A stretch of DNA of 64,000 nucleotides from CBDDEC01 sp965198045 (GTDB lineage Bacteria; Chloroflexota; Dehalococcoidia; UBA2979). Numbering within the stretch: position 1 is the stretch's first letter; the number at the start of each line of letters is the position of its first letter. Below the pieces are notes generated by a model that was not told the DNA's origin, made no database searches, and saw nothing but the letters and a program-made list of their open reading frames with translations. Position numbers and translations under genes: made by a program. Shown one piece after another: positions 33,340-41,580 of this stretch. The stretch spans positions 62,001 through 126,000 of the forward strand of contig CBDAOL010000007.1 in the NCBI GenBank assembly GCA_965198045.1, in the 5' to 3' direction.

Positions 33340-34910
33340 GAGGCTGTCGCATGGAGTGGCGTGGGCGGAGCGCCACGAGGGCCAAGAGGTCAGCCGGTCG
33401 GTTGTCGGGGCGGAGTAGCCGCCTCTCACAGGGCAGCGGCGCTACGCGGCCGCCACGGCGGCAGACCAGCCTCTTTGCCGGGGGTTGCCGTTCGCTGGCC
33501 AGGAGGACGGCCGCGCCCGGCGATAGAGCTTCTTGAGGTTGTGGGTGGCGGCGATCAGCTTCCATTCGCTGGCGCACGAGGCGATCCCGCGCCGCATGAA
33601 CCGGCGGATGCCGCGGTTCTCCTTGACGTCGCCGAAGACGGGTTCGATCATCCAGCGCCGCTGCTCGTAGAGACGCCGGCCACGCTGCGTCGCCAGCTTG
33701 CGATCCATCCGTTCACGGACGGAGAGCCCGGCAGGGATGCGCCCGCGCGGCGGCGCCGCGCCGACGCGCCGGTTGCGGTCGCTGCGGGTCGCGAGCAGCA
33801 GCTCCGGACCTGCGCTCCCCGCCTGCCGCACGTTCGCCTCGGAGTAGTAGCCGGCATCAGCCAGCAGCACGCGCGCCGGCCCGCAGTGTGCGGCCTGCAG
33901 GTTGCGGTGCATCACCTCGATCATCGGTTGCAGCTCGTGCATGTCGGTCGCCTGTCGGCTCACCTCGGCCGCGACGATGATCTGGTCGCGGGTCGTCACC
34001 GCCTGCACGTTGTAGCCTTGGAAGTAGCCGTGATAGTCGCGCACCACGCGGCTGTCCGGGTCGGTGACGTTCACCTTCGCACCCTGCTCGGGCTGCGGCG
34101 GCTTCGGGCGGCGCCCGCGCTGGTCCTTCTCCGCGCGGCTCCTGAGGCGTTGCTCGTAGTCCTCCTGCCGCTCCCGCTCTCGGGCCGCCAGTCGCTCCCG
34201 CGCCTCGTGCAACCGCTGCAGGCGCTCCTCGCGGTCCCTGAATCCCGGAGCCAACTCGTCGCCCCGCGCGTCGCCGAAGCGCGCGTTCTCCTCGGCGTCC
34301 ACCCGCTCCGCTTCGTCGAGGATGCGCCGCACCTCGGCCTCCAGGTCCGCATCCGTGCGGTTGCGCTCACGGCTGGCGTTGGCGTGCAGCTTGGTCCCGT
34401 CGAGCGCGACCACCCCGACCCGCACCAGACCAGCCTCGGCGCACAGCCTGAGCACCTCGGCGAACAGTCCCGAGAGCGCCTCCTCGTGCTGCTGGCGGAA
34501 ACGGCAGATCGTCGCGTGGTCGGGGTGCTGGTTCGCGGTCAGCACCCGGAGGGCGATGTCCTCCCGGCAGCGCCGTTCGATCTGGCGGCTCGAGCGCTCG
34601 CCCTCGCAGTAGGCGTAGAGCACGAGCGCGACCATCATCGACGGCTCGTACGCCTTCCGCCCCCAACCGTCCTCGCGGTAGCGCTCGTAGAACGCGGTGA
34701 GGTCCAACTGGCTGACCGCATCGAGCACGAACCACGCGAGGTGGTCCCCGGGCAGCCAGTCGCGGAGGCTGGCGGGCATCAGGTATTGCTGGTCACGGTC
34801 GCACGGCAAGAAACGCTGGGTCACGGCGGCACCTCGGAATCACTCCGCCCCCGCCGCCATGCTCATCGTATAGCGATGTCCCCCTCTTCGTGGGTTTGTG
34901 CGACAGCCTC
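33340..34910 (-). mobile_element. IS1182-type insertion sequence, copy 2
   Basis: 1571 bp with GAGGCTGTCGCA ends and a 4-bp target duplication TGCT on both sides (33336-33339 and 34911-34914). Inserted exactly at the 3' end of a tRNA-Met fragment. Same orientation as copy 3. Confidence 0.93.
33442..34824 (-). CDS. IS1182-type transposase, copy 2
   Basis: 460 residues, intact DDE transposase as in copy 1. Differences: Tyr49, and Ala for Pro in DELAPG. A 689-residue frame on the opposite strand is only antisense read-through. Confidence 0.95.
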   Translation of the reverse strand: MTQRFLPCDRDQQYLMPASLRDWLPGDHLAWFVLDAVSQLDLTAFYERYREDGWGRKAYEPSMMVALVLYAYCEGERSSRQIERRCREDIALRVLTANQHPDHATICRFRQQHEEALSGLFAEVLRLCAEAGLVRVGVVALDGTKLHANASRERNRTDADLEAEVRRILDEAERVDAEENARFGDARGDELAPGFRDREERLQRLHEARERLAARERERQEDYEQRLRSRAEKDQRGRRPKPPQPEQGAKVNVTDPDSRVVRDYHGYFQGYNVQAVTTRDQIIVAAEVSRQATDMHELQPMIEVMHRNLQAAHCGPARVLLADAGYYSEANVRQAGSAGPELLLATRSDRNRRVGAAPPRGRIPAGLSVRERMDRKLATQRGRRLYEQRRWMIEPVFGDVKENRGIRRFMRRGIASCASEWKLIAATHNLKKLYRRARPSSWPANGNPRQRGWSAAVAAA

Positions 34911-35213
34911 TGCTACCACCCCTTCGCATGGGCGGCACCTCGAACCGCGGAAACCTTGGTCCCTGCCGGCGCAGCGCTCCTGCTTGACGCCCGCTAAGCT
35001 GCACAGCGCCGAGCCAGCAGGAGCGAGCACCATGGCTGCAGTTCAGCAGGTTCGTGGGGCGAGTGGCAGCGGACCCCAGTGTCCACTGCCGTTTCTGACA
35101 GTGCGATGTCGTCGGGCGCTATGGCCGACGGCTTATGAGTTGTTGAACATCCACCTACCCGAGGGCACTGCGGGACGAGCAGAGACGCGATCGGGAATCG
35201 ACTGATTCCGCGG
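34911..35213. other. intergenic with inverted repeats and tRNA-like debris
   Basis: Holds GCTCCTGCT...AGCAGGAGC (about 34976-35025), an inverted repeat with a 30-base loop, and CCGACGGCTTATGAG at 35125-35139, the exact complement of the tRNA-Met remnant at 33299-33313. A 57-codon frame from ATG 35032 crosses this debris and is not believed. Confidence 0.45.
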
Positions 35214-35277
35214 TCTCACGCGCTTGAGCCGCTGCTTCCCGAGCAGAGGGTCGAGGGTTCGAATCCCTTCTCCCGCT
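35214..35277 (+). tRNA. tRNA-Gly(CCC)-like 3'-half remnant
   Basis: CTGCTTCCCGAGCAG looks like an anticodon arm with CCC, followed by a T arm GAGGGTTCGAATCCCTT and acceptor CTCCCGC plus T. The matching 5' acceptor GCGGGAG and a normal D arm are not found upstream, so I take it as a degraded or partial tRNA. A scan with a tRNA model would settle this. Confidence 0.5.
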
Positions 35278-35485
35278 CGAACCACACTGTCGAATGGCGC
35301 AGCCCCTGGACGCATGGCTCAGTGCGTCGGCATCGCCGAGCCGCTGCGCGCCAGCGTAGAGGCGGCGATGTAGCGACGAGCTCAGCGCCGCCGCGGGCGC
35401 TCCCAACAGACACGACGAGCGGCCTACCATCCGTGCGGCGCCGCCACGCCCACTGCCTGCGATCGGCGCAGTCGAGGAGATCTGC

Positions 35486-36457
35486 ATGCTCAGGTACTCG
35501 TTCCGGCTTCCACCCGGCCCGGACACCGCTCGCTACGCGAAGCTCGCCGAGGAGATCGGCTACGAGGGCGTGTGGACGCCAGAGGTGCCGGCCTTCGGGC
35601 ACGACATCTGGATCACGATGGCGCGCGTGGCGGAGGCCACGAGTCGCATCCACTTCGGCCCTGCGGTGCTGATCCCCAGCTACCGACACCCCCTGGCGCA
35701 GGCCTCCGCGATCGCGACTGTCGAGGCGCTCGCGCCGGGCAGGCTGCGGGTCGGCTTCGGCACCGGCTTCACCGGGCGCTCGGGCCTCGGCCAGCCGCCG
35801 TTGACCCTGCGCGAGATGCGGCGCCACATCGAGCAGGTGCGCGGGCTGCTGCAGGGCGACGCGGTCGAGGTCGACGGCGGGATGGCACAGCTGCTCGCGA
35901 CCGATGGCTGGCTCGCGCCCCGACCGCTGTCTGTGCCGCTGTTGCTGGCGGCGCAGGGACCGCGCGGGCGCCAGCTGGCGCACGAGGTCGCGGACGGGCT
36001 GATCACGCTGGGCGGCGCCGCGCTCGGATTCGACACATGCCTCGTCTCCGTGAACGGCACGGTGATGGACGACGACGAGGACGCAGAGACGCCGCGCGTG
36101 CAGGCCGCGACCGCGCCGCTGGTGGCGAGCGCGTACCATGGCCGCTGGGCGCGCGACCCGGCGAGCCTCCACGAGCTCCCGAATGGGGCGCAGTGGCTGG
36201 GGAGCGTGGAGCGTGTTCCAGAGCAGCTCCGTCACCTCTCTGTGCACCGTGGCCACAACCTGGAGATCGCCAACGGCCACGACGAGCTCGTGGGCACAGG
36301 CCTAGCCACGCGGATGACCTTCTCGGGCACGCGCGACGCACTGCGGGCCAGGCTCGACGCATTCGAGGCCGAGGGTGCGAGCGGCGTGATCTTCGGCACC
36401 AGCGGCGCCGACGTGGAGCGCGAGCTGCGTGCGTTCGCCGAGGTGGCCGGCCTGTAG
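35486..36457 (+). CDS. LLM class flavin-dependent oxidoreductase
   Basis: 323 residues from ATG 35486 (GAGGAG upstream). Luciferase-like: MLRYSFRLPPGPDTARYAKLAEEIGYEGVWTPEVPAFGHD, TSRIHFGPAVLIPSYRHPLAQASAIATVEALAPGRLRVGFGTGFTGR, VPLLLAAQGPRGRQLAHEVADGLI. Substrate unknown. First of two neighbouring LLM genes that together lie between direct IS1182 copies 2 and 3. Confidence 0.9.
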   Translation: MLRYSFRLPPGPDTARYAKLAEEIGYEGVWTPEVPAFGHDIWITMARVAEATSRIHFGPAVLIPSYRHPLAQASAIATVEALAPGRLRVGFGTGFTGRSGLGQPPLTLREMRRHIEQVRGLLQGDAVEVDGGMAQLLATDGWLAPRPLSVPLLLAAQGPRGRQLAHEVADGLITLGGAALGFDTCLVSVNGTVMDDDEDAETPRVQAATAPLVASAYHGRWARDPASLHELPNGAQWLGSVERVPEQLRHLSVHRGHNLEIANGHDELVGTGLATRMTFSGTRDALRARLDAFEAEGASGVIFGTSGADVERELRAFAEVAGL

Positions 36458-36600
36458 CTGCACCACGCGTCTCTCTCGCCGGTGCGACGCTGCTCCGGGG
36501 ACGGAGCGCCGCTGCTCCTCGCGTACGATGCGGTCGCGCGGCTGCTCGCTTGCACGGCAGTGCGCGTGCGCAGGGTCAGGGGTCTGAAGGGCTTGCCGCG

Positions 36601-37626
36601 ATGCAGGAACTCGAACTGGGCACGATGGCGGTTGGTACTCCGGGGTCAGGCGAGCGGTTGGGAGCCGACGCCGAGGCGGACGGCTACGACGTGGCGCTTC
36701 TCAGCGACAGTCAGAACCTGCGCGGCGATCCCTACGGCCAGCTCGCGCTGATGGCGAGGGCGACTGAGCGCGTGCGCATCGGTACCGGCGTGACGAATCC
36801 CGTGACGCGCCATCCCGCCGTGACCGCCGCGGCCATCGCGGCCCTGCACGTCGAGAGTGGCGGACGCGCGATCCTTGGGATCGGGCGCGGCGACTCCGCA
36901 CTCGCCCACATCGGTCGCGGGCCGGCACCGATGCGCACGTACGAGCGCTATATCCGCGCTGTGCGTACGTACCTCGATGGTGACGCGGTCGATCAGCACG
37001 GTTTTCCGAGCCGGCTCGTGTGGCTCGATCGCCACGACCTCCCGCGCGTGCCGATCGACATGTCGTGCTCGGGCCCGCGGTCGATCGCGCTGGCGGCGCA
37101 GCTCGCGGATCGCGTGACGTTCGCAGTGGGCGCGGCCCCGGAGCGCCTGAGCTGGGCGGTGCAGACGGCTCGTACCGCAGCCCAGGAGGCGGGGCGCGAC
37201 CCGGATGCGATCCGCTTCGGCGCCTGGGTGAACGTGGCGATCGATGACGATCGCGAGCGCGCGATCGAGTCGCTGCGAGGCGGGGTCGGCACGTTCGCCC
37301 ACTTCAGCGGCATGAGCGACTCGCCGACCGATGAGCAGCCCGAGATCCTGCAGCGCGTCAGCCGTACGCTGCAGAGCGAGTATGACACGCGGCGGCACGG
37401 CGAGGCGAGCGCACCGCACGCCTCGCACCTCGATGACGAGTTCATCGACTGGTTCGCGATCGCCGGATCGCCGGACCACGTGGTCGAGCGGCTCCGCGAA
37501 TTGGTCCGGCTTGGCCTCCGCCACCTGTACTTCCCGGGCGCCCTGGCAGGAGGCACGCGCGAGCCGATGGTTGCCACCGTGCTGCCCGCTCTACGCGAGC
37601 ACGCCGCTGCTGCGGCTGGCGGTTGA
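36601..37626 (+). CDS. LLM class flavin-dependent oxidoreductase
   Basis: 341 residues from ATG 36601. Blocks: VALLSDSQNLRGDPYGQLALMARATERVRIGTGVTNPVTRHPAVTAAAIAALHVESGGRAILGIGRGDSALAHIG, typical of the F420-dependent methylene-H4MPT-reductase-like branch, and IALAAQLADRVTFAVG. The C-terminus FAIAGSPDHVVERLRELVRLGLRHLYFPG closes the barrel. Distinct in sequence from the other three LLM genes, so not a recent duplicate. Confidence 0.9.
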   Translation: MQELELGTMAVGTPGSGERLGADAEADGYDVALLSDSQNLRGDPYGQLALMARATERVRIGTGVTNPVTRHPAVTAAAIAALHVESGGRAILGIGRGDSALAHIGRGPAPMRTYERYIRAVRTYLDGDAVDQHGFPSRLVWLDRHDLPRVPIDMSCSGPRSIALAAQLADRVTFAVGAAPERLSWAVQTARTAAQEAGRDPDAIRFGAWVNVAIDDDRERAIESLRGGVGTFAHFSGMSDSPTDEQPEILQRVSRTLQSEYDTRRHGEASAPHASHLDDEFIDWFAIAGSPDHVVERLRELVRLGLRHLYFPGALAGGTREPMVATVLPALREHAAAAAGG

Positions 37627-37959
37627 CCGATTGGCCCGTGGCGACGGCCCCTCAGCTGTCCACGCGGCGCGCGATCGCTTGGTCCGAGATCTGACAGGGA
37701 TGATCGGTACGACGCCCAGCCACCACTAGGCGGCGAGCGTTTACGGTGCCGGGTGGGCTCCCGGGCTCGGTCTGACCCCAGATTCTGACTGGCGCTTCGG
37801 CTGCTCTCGCTCTGATCTGTCGGCCGCGCCTCCGAGTCCATCTGGCACGCACCGGTCGGGCGAACGTGACCTCATAGGAGCCTGCCTTGGCGGCTCGTCC
37901 CTGTCCTGTCCGCCGTCCCGGCACGTGCGGCCACCCTGCACAGATTGTTCGATGAAGGG
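37627..37959 (+). other. non-coding left end of second IS110 element
   Basis: About 330 bases without a gene. The part 37870-37959 (CTCATAGGAGCCTGCCTTGG and following) has the look of IS110 left ends, and ATAGGAGC recurs just after the transposase stop (39026-39033), as core sequence would. A bridge RNA may be encoded here. Exact border not determined. Confidence 0.4.
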
Positions 37960-39019
37960 ATGACGATGACCACCATGACAGATGCGACCACGCGCGTCAC
38001 CGCCGGGGTCGACACGCACCGCGACCAGCACGTGGTCGCCGCGCTCGATGAGCGGGGCGGCGAGCTCGGGGTGCGGTCGTTCGCGACGACCACGGCCGGC
38101 TACCGACAGGCGCTCGCCTGGCTCCGCAGCCTTGGTCCGGTCGAGCGCATCGGCGTCGAAGGGACGGGCACCTACGGCGCTGGCCTGACCCGCTACCTGC
38201 TCGCCGAGGCGGTGGCGGTGGCGGAGGTGAATCGCCCCAACCGCCAGCTGCGACGCCGCCACGGTAAGTCCGACCCCGTCGACGCCATCGCCGCCGCTCG
38301 CGCTGCGCAGTCAGGGGAGGCCTCGGGTGAGGCGCAGACCCGCAGCGGTGCCGTGGAGGCGATCCGCGCGCTGCGCACGGCTCGCCGCTCGGCCGGGCAT
38401 GCACGCACGACGGCCCTCAACCCAGATGCGCGCCCTGCTCGTGAGTGGACCGGACGACCTCCGGGCCGCACTGCGTGGCAGCACTGTGTTCGAGCTGGTG
38501 ACGACCGCGGCCCGGCTGCGTCCGACTGACCCCACGACCGCCGTCGGCGCCACCAAGCTAGCCCTGCGTGAGCTGGCTCGGCGGGTGCAGCGCCTCGAGG
38601 CAGAGTGTCGCCGCCTCGACGCCGTGCTCGAGCAGCTGGTCGCCACCACCGCGCCCGCCCTCGTCGCCTGCTTCGGCGTGGGCACCGACACGGCCGGCGC
38701 TCTGCTCGTCTCCGCCGGCGACAACCCGCAACGCCTCCGCAGCGAGGCGGCATTCGCCCATCACTGCGGCGTCGCCCCGATCGACGCCTCGTCGGGGCTG
38801 ACCATCCGCAAACGACTCAACCGCGGTGGCGACCGCACCGCGAATCAAGCGCTCTGGCGAATCGTCATGGTCCGCATGGTCCACGACCCCCGCACCCGCC
38901 GCTACGTCGAGCGGCGCACGCGCGAGGGCCGTTCCAAGCGCGAGATCATCCGCTCGCTCAAGCGCTACGTCGCACGGCAGCTCTATCGCTACCTCCCGCG
39001 ACCCGAGTCGCTCGCTTGA
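37960..39019 (+). pseudogene. IS110 family transposase, frameshifted
   Basis: First frame: ATTRVTAGVDTHRDQHVVAALDERG, RIGVEGTGTYG, HGKSDPVDAIAAARA, the DEDD N-terminal domain, up to ALRTARRSAGHARTTALN. An extra C in AACCCAGATG (about 38421) breaks the frame; the second frame carries on with QMRALLVSGPDDLR and the Tnp_20 domain (LVACFGVGTDTAGALLVSAG, HCGVAPIDASSGLTIRKRLNRGGDRTANQAL) to 39019. Different subgroup from the copy at 20470. Inactive as read, unless the extra base is an assembly error. Confidence 0.88.
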
Positions 39020-39053
39020 CAGGCGATAGGAGCATCAGAGCCGACCCATAGCG

Positions 39054-40624
39054 GGGGCTGTCGCATGGAGTGGCGTGGGCGGAGCGCCACGAGGGCCAAG
39101 AGGTCAGCCGGTCGGTTGTCGGGGCGGAGTAGCCGCCTCTCACAGGGCAGCGGCGCTACGCGGCCGCCACGGCGGCAGACCAGCCTCTTTGCCGGGGGTT
39201 GCCGTTCGCTGGCCAGGAGGACGGCCGCGCCCGGCGATAGAGCTTCTTGAGGTTGTGGGTGGCGGCGATCAGCTTCCATTCGCTGGCGCACGAGGCGATC
39301 CCGCGCCGCATGAACCGGCGGATGCCGCGGTTCTCCTTGACGTCGCCGAAGACGGGTTCGATCATCCAGCGCCGCTGCTCGTAGAGACGCCGGCCACGCT
39401 GCGTCGCCAGCTTGCGATCCATCCGTTCACGGACGGAGAGCCCGGCAGGGATGCGCCCGCGCGGCGGTGCCGCGCCGACGCGCCGGTTGCGGTCGCTGCG
39501 GGTCGCGAGCAGCAGCTCCGGACCTGCGCTCCCCGCCTGCCGCACGTTCGCCTCGGAGTAGTAGCCGGCATCAGCCAGCAGCACGCGCGCCGGCCCGCAG
39601 TGTGCGGCCTGCAGGTTGCGGTGCATCACCTCGATCATCGGTTGCAGCTCGTGCATGTCGGTCGCCTGTCGGCTCACCTCGGCCGCGACGATGATCTGGT
39701 CGCGGGTCGTCACCGCCTGCACGTTGTAGCCTTGGAAGTAGCCGTGATAGTCGCGCACCACGCGGCTGTCCGGGTCGGTGACGTTCACCTTCGCACCCTG
39801 CTCGGGCTGCGGCGGCTTCGGGCGGCGCCCGCGCCGGTCCTTCTCCGCGCGGCTCCTGAGGCGTTGCTCGTAGTCCTCCTGCCGCTCCCGCTCTCGGGCC
39901 GCCAGTCGCTCCCGCGCCTCGTGCAACCGCTGCAGGCGCTCCTCGCGGTCCCTGAATCCCGGAGGCAACTCGTCGCCCCGCGCGTCGCCGAAGCGCGCGT
40001 TCTCCTCGGCGTCCACCCGCTCCGCTTCGTCGAGGATGCGCCGCACCTCGGCCTCCAGGTCCGCATCCGTGCGGTTGCGCTCACGGCTGGCGTTGGCGTG
40101 CAGCTTGGTCCCATCGAGCGCGACCACCCCGACCCGCACCAGACCAGCCTCGGCGCACAGCCTGAGCACCTCGGCGAACAGTCCCGAGAGCGCCTCCTCG
40201 TGCTGCTGGCGGAAACGGCAGATCGTCGCGTGGTCGGGGTGCTGGTTCGCGGTCAGCACCCGGAGGGCGATGTCCTCCCGGCAGCGCCGTTCGATCTGGC
40301 GGCTCGAGCGCTCGCCCTCGCAGTAGGCGTAGAGCACGAGCGCGACCATCATCGACGGCTCGTACGCCTTCCGCCCCCAACCGTCCTCGCGGTAGCGCTC
40401 GTAGAACGCGGTGAGGTCCAACTGGCTGACCGCATCGAGCACGAACCACGCGAGGTGGTCCCCGGGCAGCCAGTCGCGGAGGCTGGCGGGCATCAGGTAT
40501 TGCTGGTCACGGTCGCACGGCAAGAAACGCTGGGTCACGGCGGCACCTCGGAATCACTCCGCCCCCGCCGCCATGCTCATCGTATAGCGATGTCCCCCTC
40601 TTCGTGGGTTTGTGCGACAGCCTC
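39054..40624 (-). mobile_element. IS1182-type insertion sequence, copy 3
   Basis: 1571 bp; left end GGGGCTGTCGCA (one change from the other copies), right end TGCGACAGCCTC. No 4-bp duplication. Instead the flanks extend the inverted repeat: CATAGC before the left end and GCTATG after the right end. It cuts an EamA transporter gene on the right and lies 35 bases behind the IS110 transposase on the left. Confidence 0.9.
39156..40538 (-). CDS. IS1182-type transposase, copy 3
   Basis: 460 residues, intact, as copies 1 and 2 (Tyr49; Arg for Gln in EKDRRG). All three DDE acids are present. Confidence 0.95.
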   Translation of the reverse strand: MTQRFLPCDRDQQYLMPASLRDWLPGDHLAWFVLDAVSQLDLTAFYERYREDGWGRKAYEPSMMVALVLYAYCEGERSSRQIERRCREDIALRVLTANQHPDHATICRFRQQHEEALSGLFAEVLRLCAEAGLVRVGVVALDGTKLHANASRERNRTDADLEAEVRRILDEAERVDAEENARFGDARGDELPPGFRDREERLQRLHEARERLAARERERQEDYEQRLRSRAEKDRRGRRPKPPQPEQGAKVNVTDPDSRVVRDYHGYFQGYNVQAVTTRDQIIVAAEVSRQATDMHELQPMIEVMHRNLQAAHCGPARVLLADAGYYSEANVRQAGSAGPELLLATRSDRNRRVGAAPPRGRIPAGLSVRERMDRKLATQRGRRLYEQRRWMIEPVFGDVKENRGIRRFMRRGIASCASEWKLIAATHNLKKLYRRARPSSWPANGNPRQRGWSAAVAAA

Positions 40625-40963
40625 GGCTATGTGGGCGAAGATCGCCGTGAACAGCGGCATGCCGCTGTTCAGGATCGCCGCGAGGTTGCTGTCGATCTCC
40701 TGCTCGCCCCACGGGATCAGCACCAGCGGCGCCGCCGAGGCGATCAGCCCGATCACGATGGCCGCCAACCAGTAGCGACGGTCGCGCGGCACCTCGAGGC
40801 CTCGCACGGCGACCACGACCATCAGCAACGCCGCGCCCAGGCCAAGGCGGAGCCAGCCGACCGCCACCGGGCCCACTTCTTCGAGCATGACCTTGATGAA
40901 CATGAACGACGCGCCCCAGATCAGGGACAGCGCGATCAGCATTGCCAGCGGCTTCGTCTGCAT
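40625..40963 (-). pseudogene. EamA/DMT family transporter, 3' end removed by IS1182 copy 3
   Basis: From ATG 40963: KPLAMLIALSLIWGASFMFIKVMLEEVGPVAVGWLRLGLGAALLMVVVAV, the first two helices and signature of EamA drug/metabolite exporters, then YWLAAIVIGLIASAAPLVLIPWGEQEIDSNLAAILNSGMPLFTAIFAH, ending at the IS border. A full protein has about ten helices; about four are left. The remainder is not present on the far side of the IS, so it has been lost. Confidence 0.85.
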
Positions 40964-41043
40964 CGCGACCTCTCGCAGAGGTCGCTCACGATCGGCCGTC
41001 GTGAAGAGCCGTGCAACCCGGAACGCGACGTGGATCGCCGCGG

Positions 41044-41580
41044 CTAGACCTCGTCGCGGAGATACGCCGTCGCCAGCGCGTCGGCGTACTCGTTCCAACG
41101 CGAGCCGTCGTGGGCCTTGATCCACTGCAGGTGAGCCTTCGGACGCTCCTGTGCGAGCGCGTAGGCCTCCTGCACCAGTCCGAGGTTCTTCACCTCGCCG
41201 TCACGGCGTCGCCACCCGCGCCGCTCCCAGCCAGCGGCCCACTTCGTGATCGTATCGACCACCAGCCGGCTGTCTGTGTGGATATCGACCGGCTCGTTCG
41301 GCCCGACGAGGCGGAGCGCCTCGATCATGGCCGTGAACTCCATGCGGTTGTTGGTCGTCGACGGGTCCTGCCCGTGCCGCTCCGCGAGGATCTCGCCTTC
41401 GAGCACGTAGACCACGCCCCAGCCGCCCGGGCCCGGATTGCCGGAGCAGCTGCCGTCCGTGAAGAGACCGCTCGTCGGCCCGCCGTCGTAGCGCGCGAGC
41501 ACCTGCGCGGTCGTCAGGTTCTCGGCCCCCGCGCCGGAGGAGCGAGCGCGCCGCGAGGACGACCGTCGCCGGTTACTCAA
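41044..41580 (-). CDS. rnhA: ribonuclease HI
   Basis: 178 residues. Cleaves RNA in RNA:DNA hybrids. The four acidic catalytic residues are in place: LFTDGSCSGNPGPGGWG, NNRMEFTAMIEAL, IHTDSRLVVDTITKW, WNEYADALA. A basic Ser/Arg N-terminal extension of about 35 residues precedes the domain. The start overlaps the 3' end of the upstream secreted-protein gene by 8 bp, implying coupling. Confidence 0.93.
   Translation of the reverse strand: MSNRRRSSSRRARSSGAGAENLTTAQVLARYDGGPTSGLFTDGSCSGNPGPGGWGVVYVLEGEILAERHGQDPSTTNNRMEFTAMIEALRLVGPNEPVDIHTDSRLVVDTITKWAAGWERRGWRRRDGEVKNLGLVQEAYALAQERPKAHLQWIKAHDGSRWNEYADALATAYLRDEV

Noticed and set aside
33278..33577. Minus-strand frame ending with an LNRRPTAYELL-type sequence
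   Set aside because: This is the well-known artefact of translating the complement of a tRNA 3' half; the rest is antisense IS.
35032..35206. 57-codon frame from ATG 35032
   Set aside because: It crosses inverted-repeat and tRNA-like debris; no coding signal of its own.
35216..36280. 354-residue minus-strand frame ending KGFEPSTLCSG
   Set aside because: Antisense to an LLM gene and to a tRNA-like 3' half; the end is a typical tRNA-complement artefact.
38415..38430. Programmed frameshift in IS110 copy 2
   Set aside because: IS110 transposases are normally made from a single frame, as in the intact copy at 20470, and no slippery run precedes the break.
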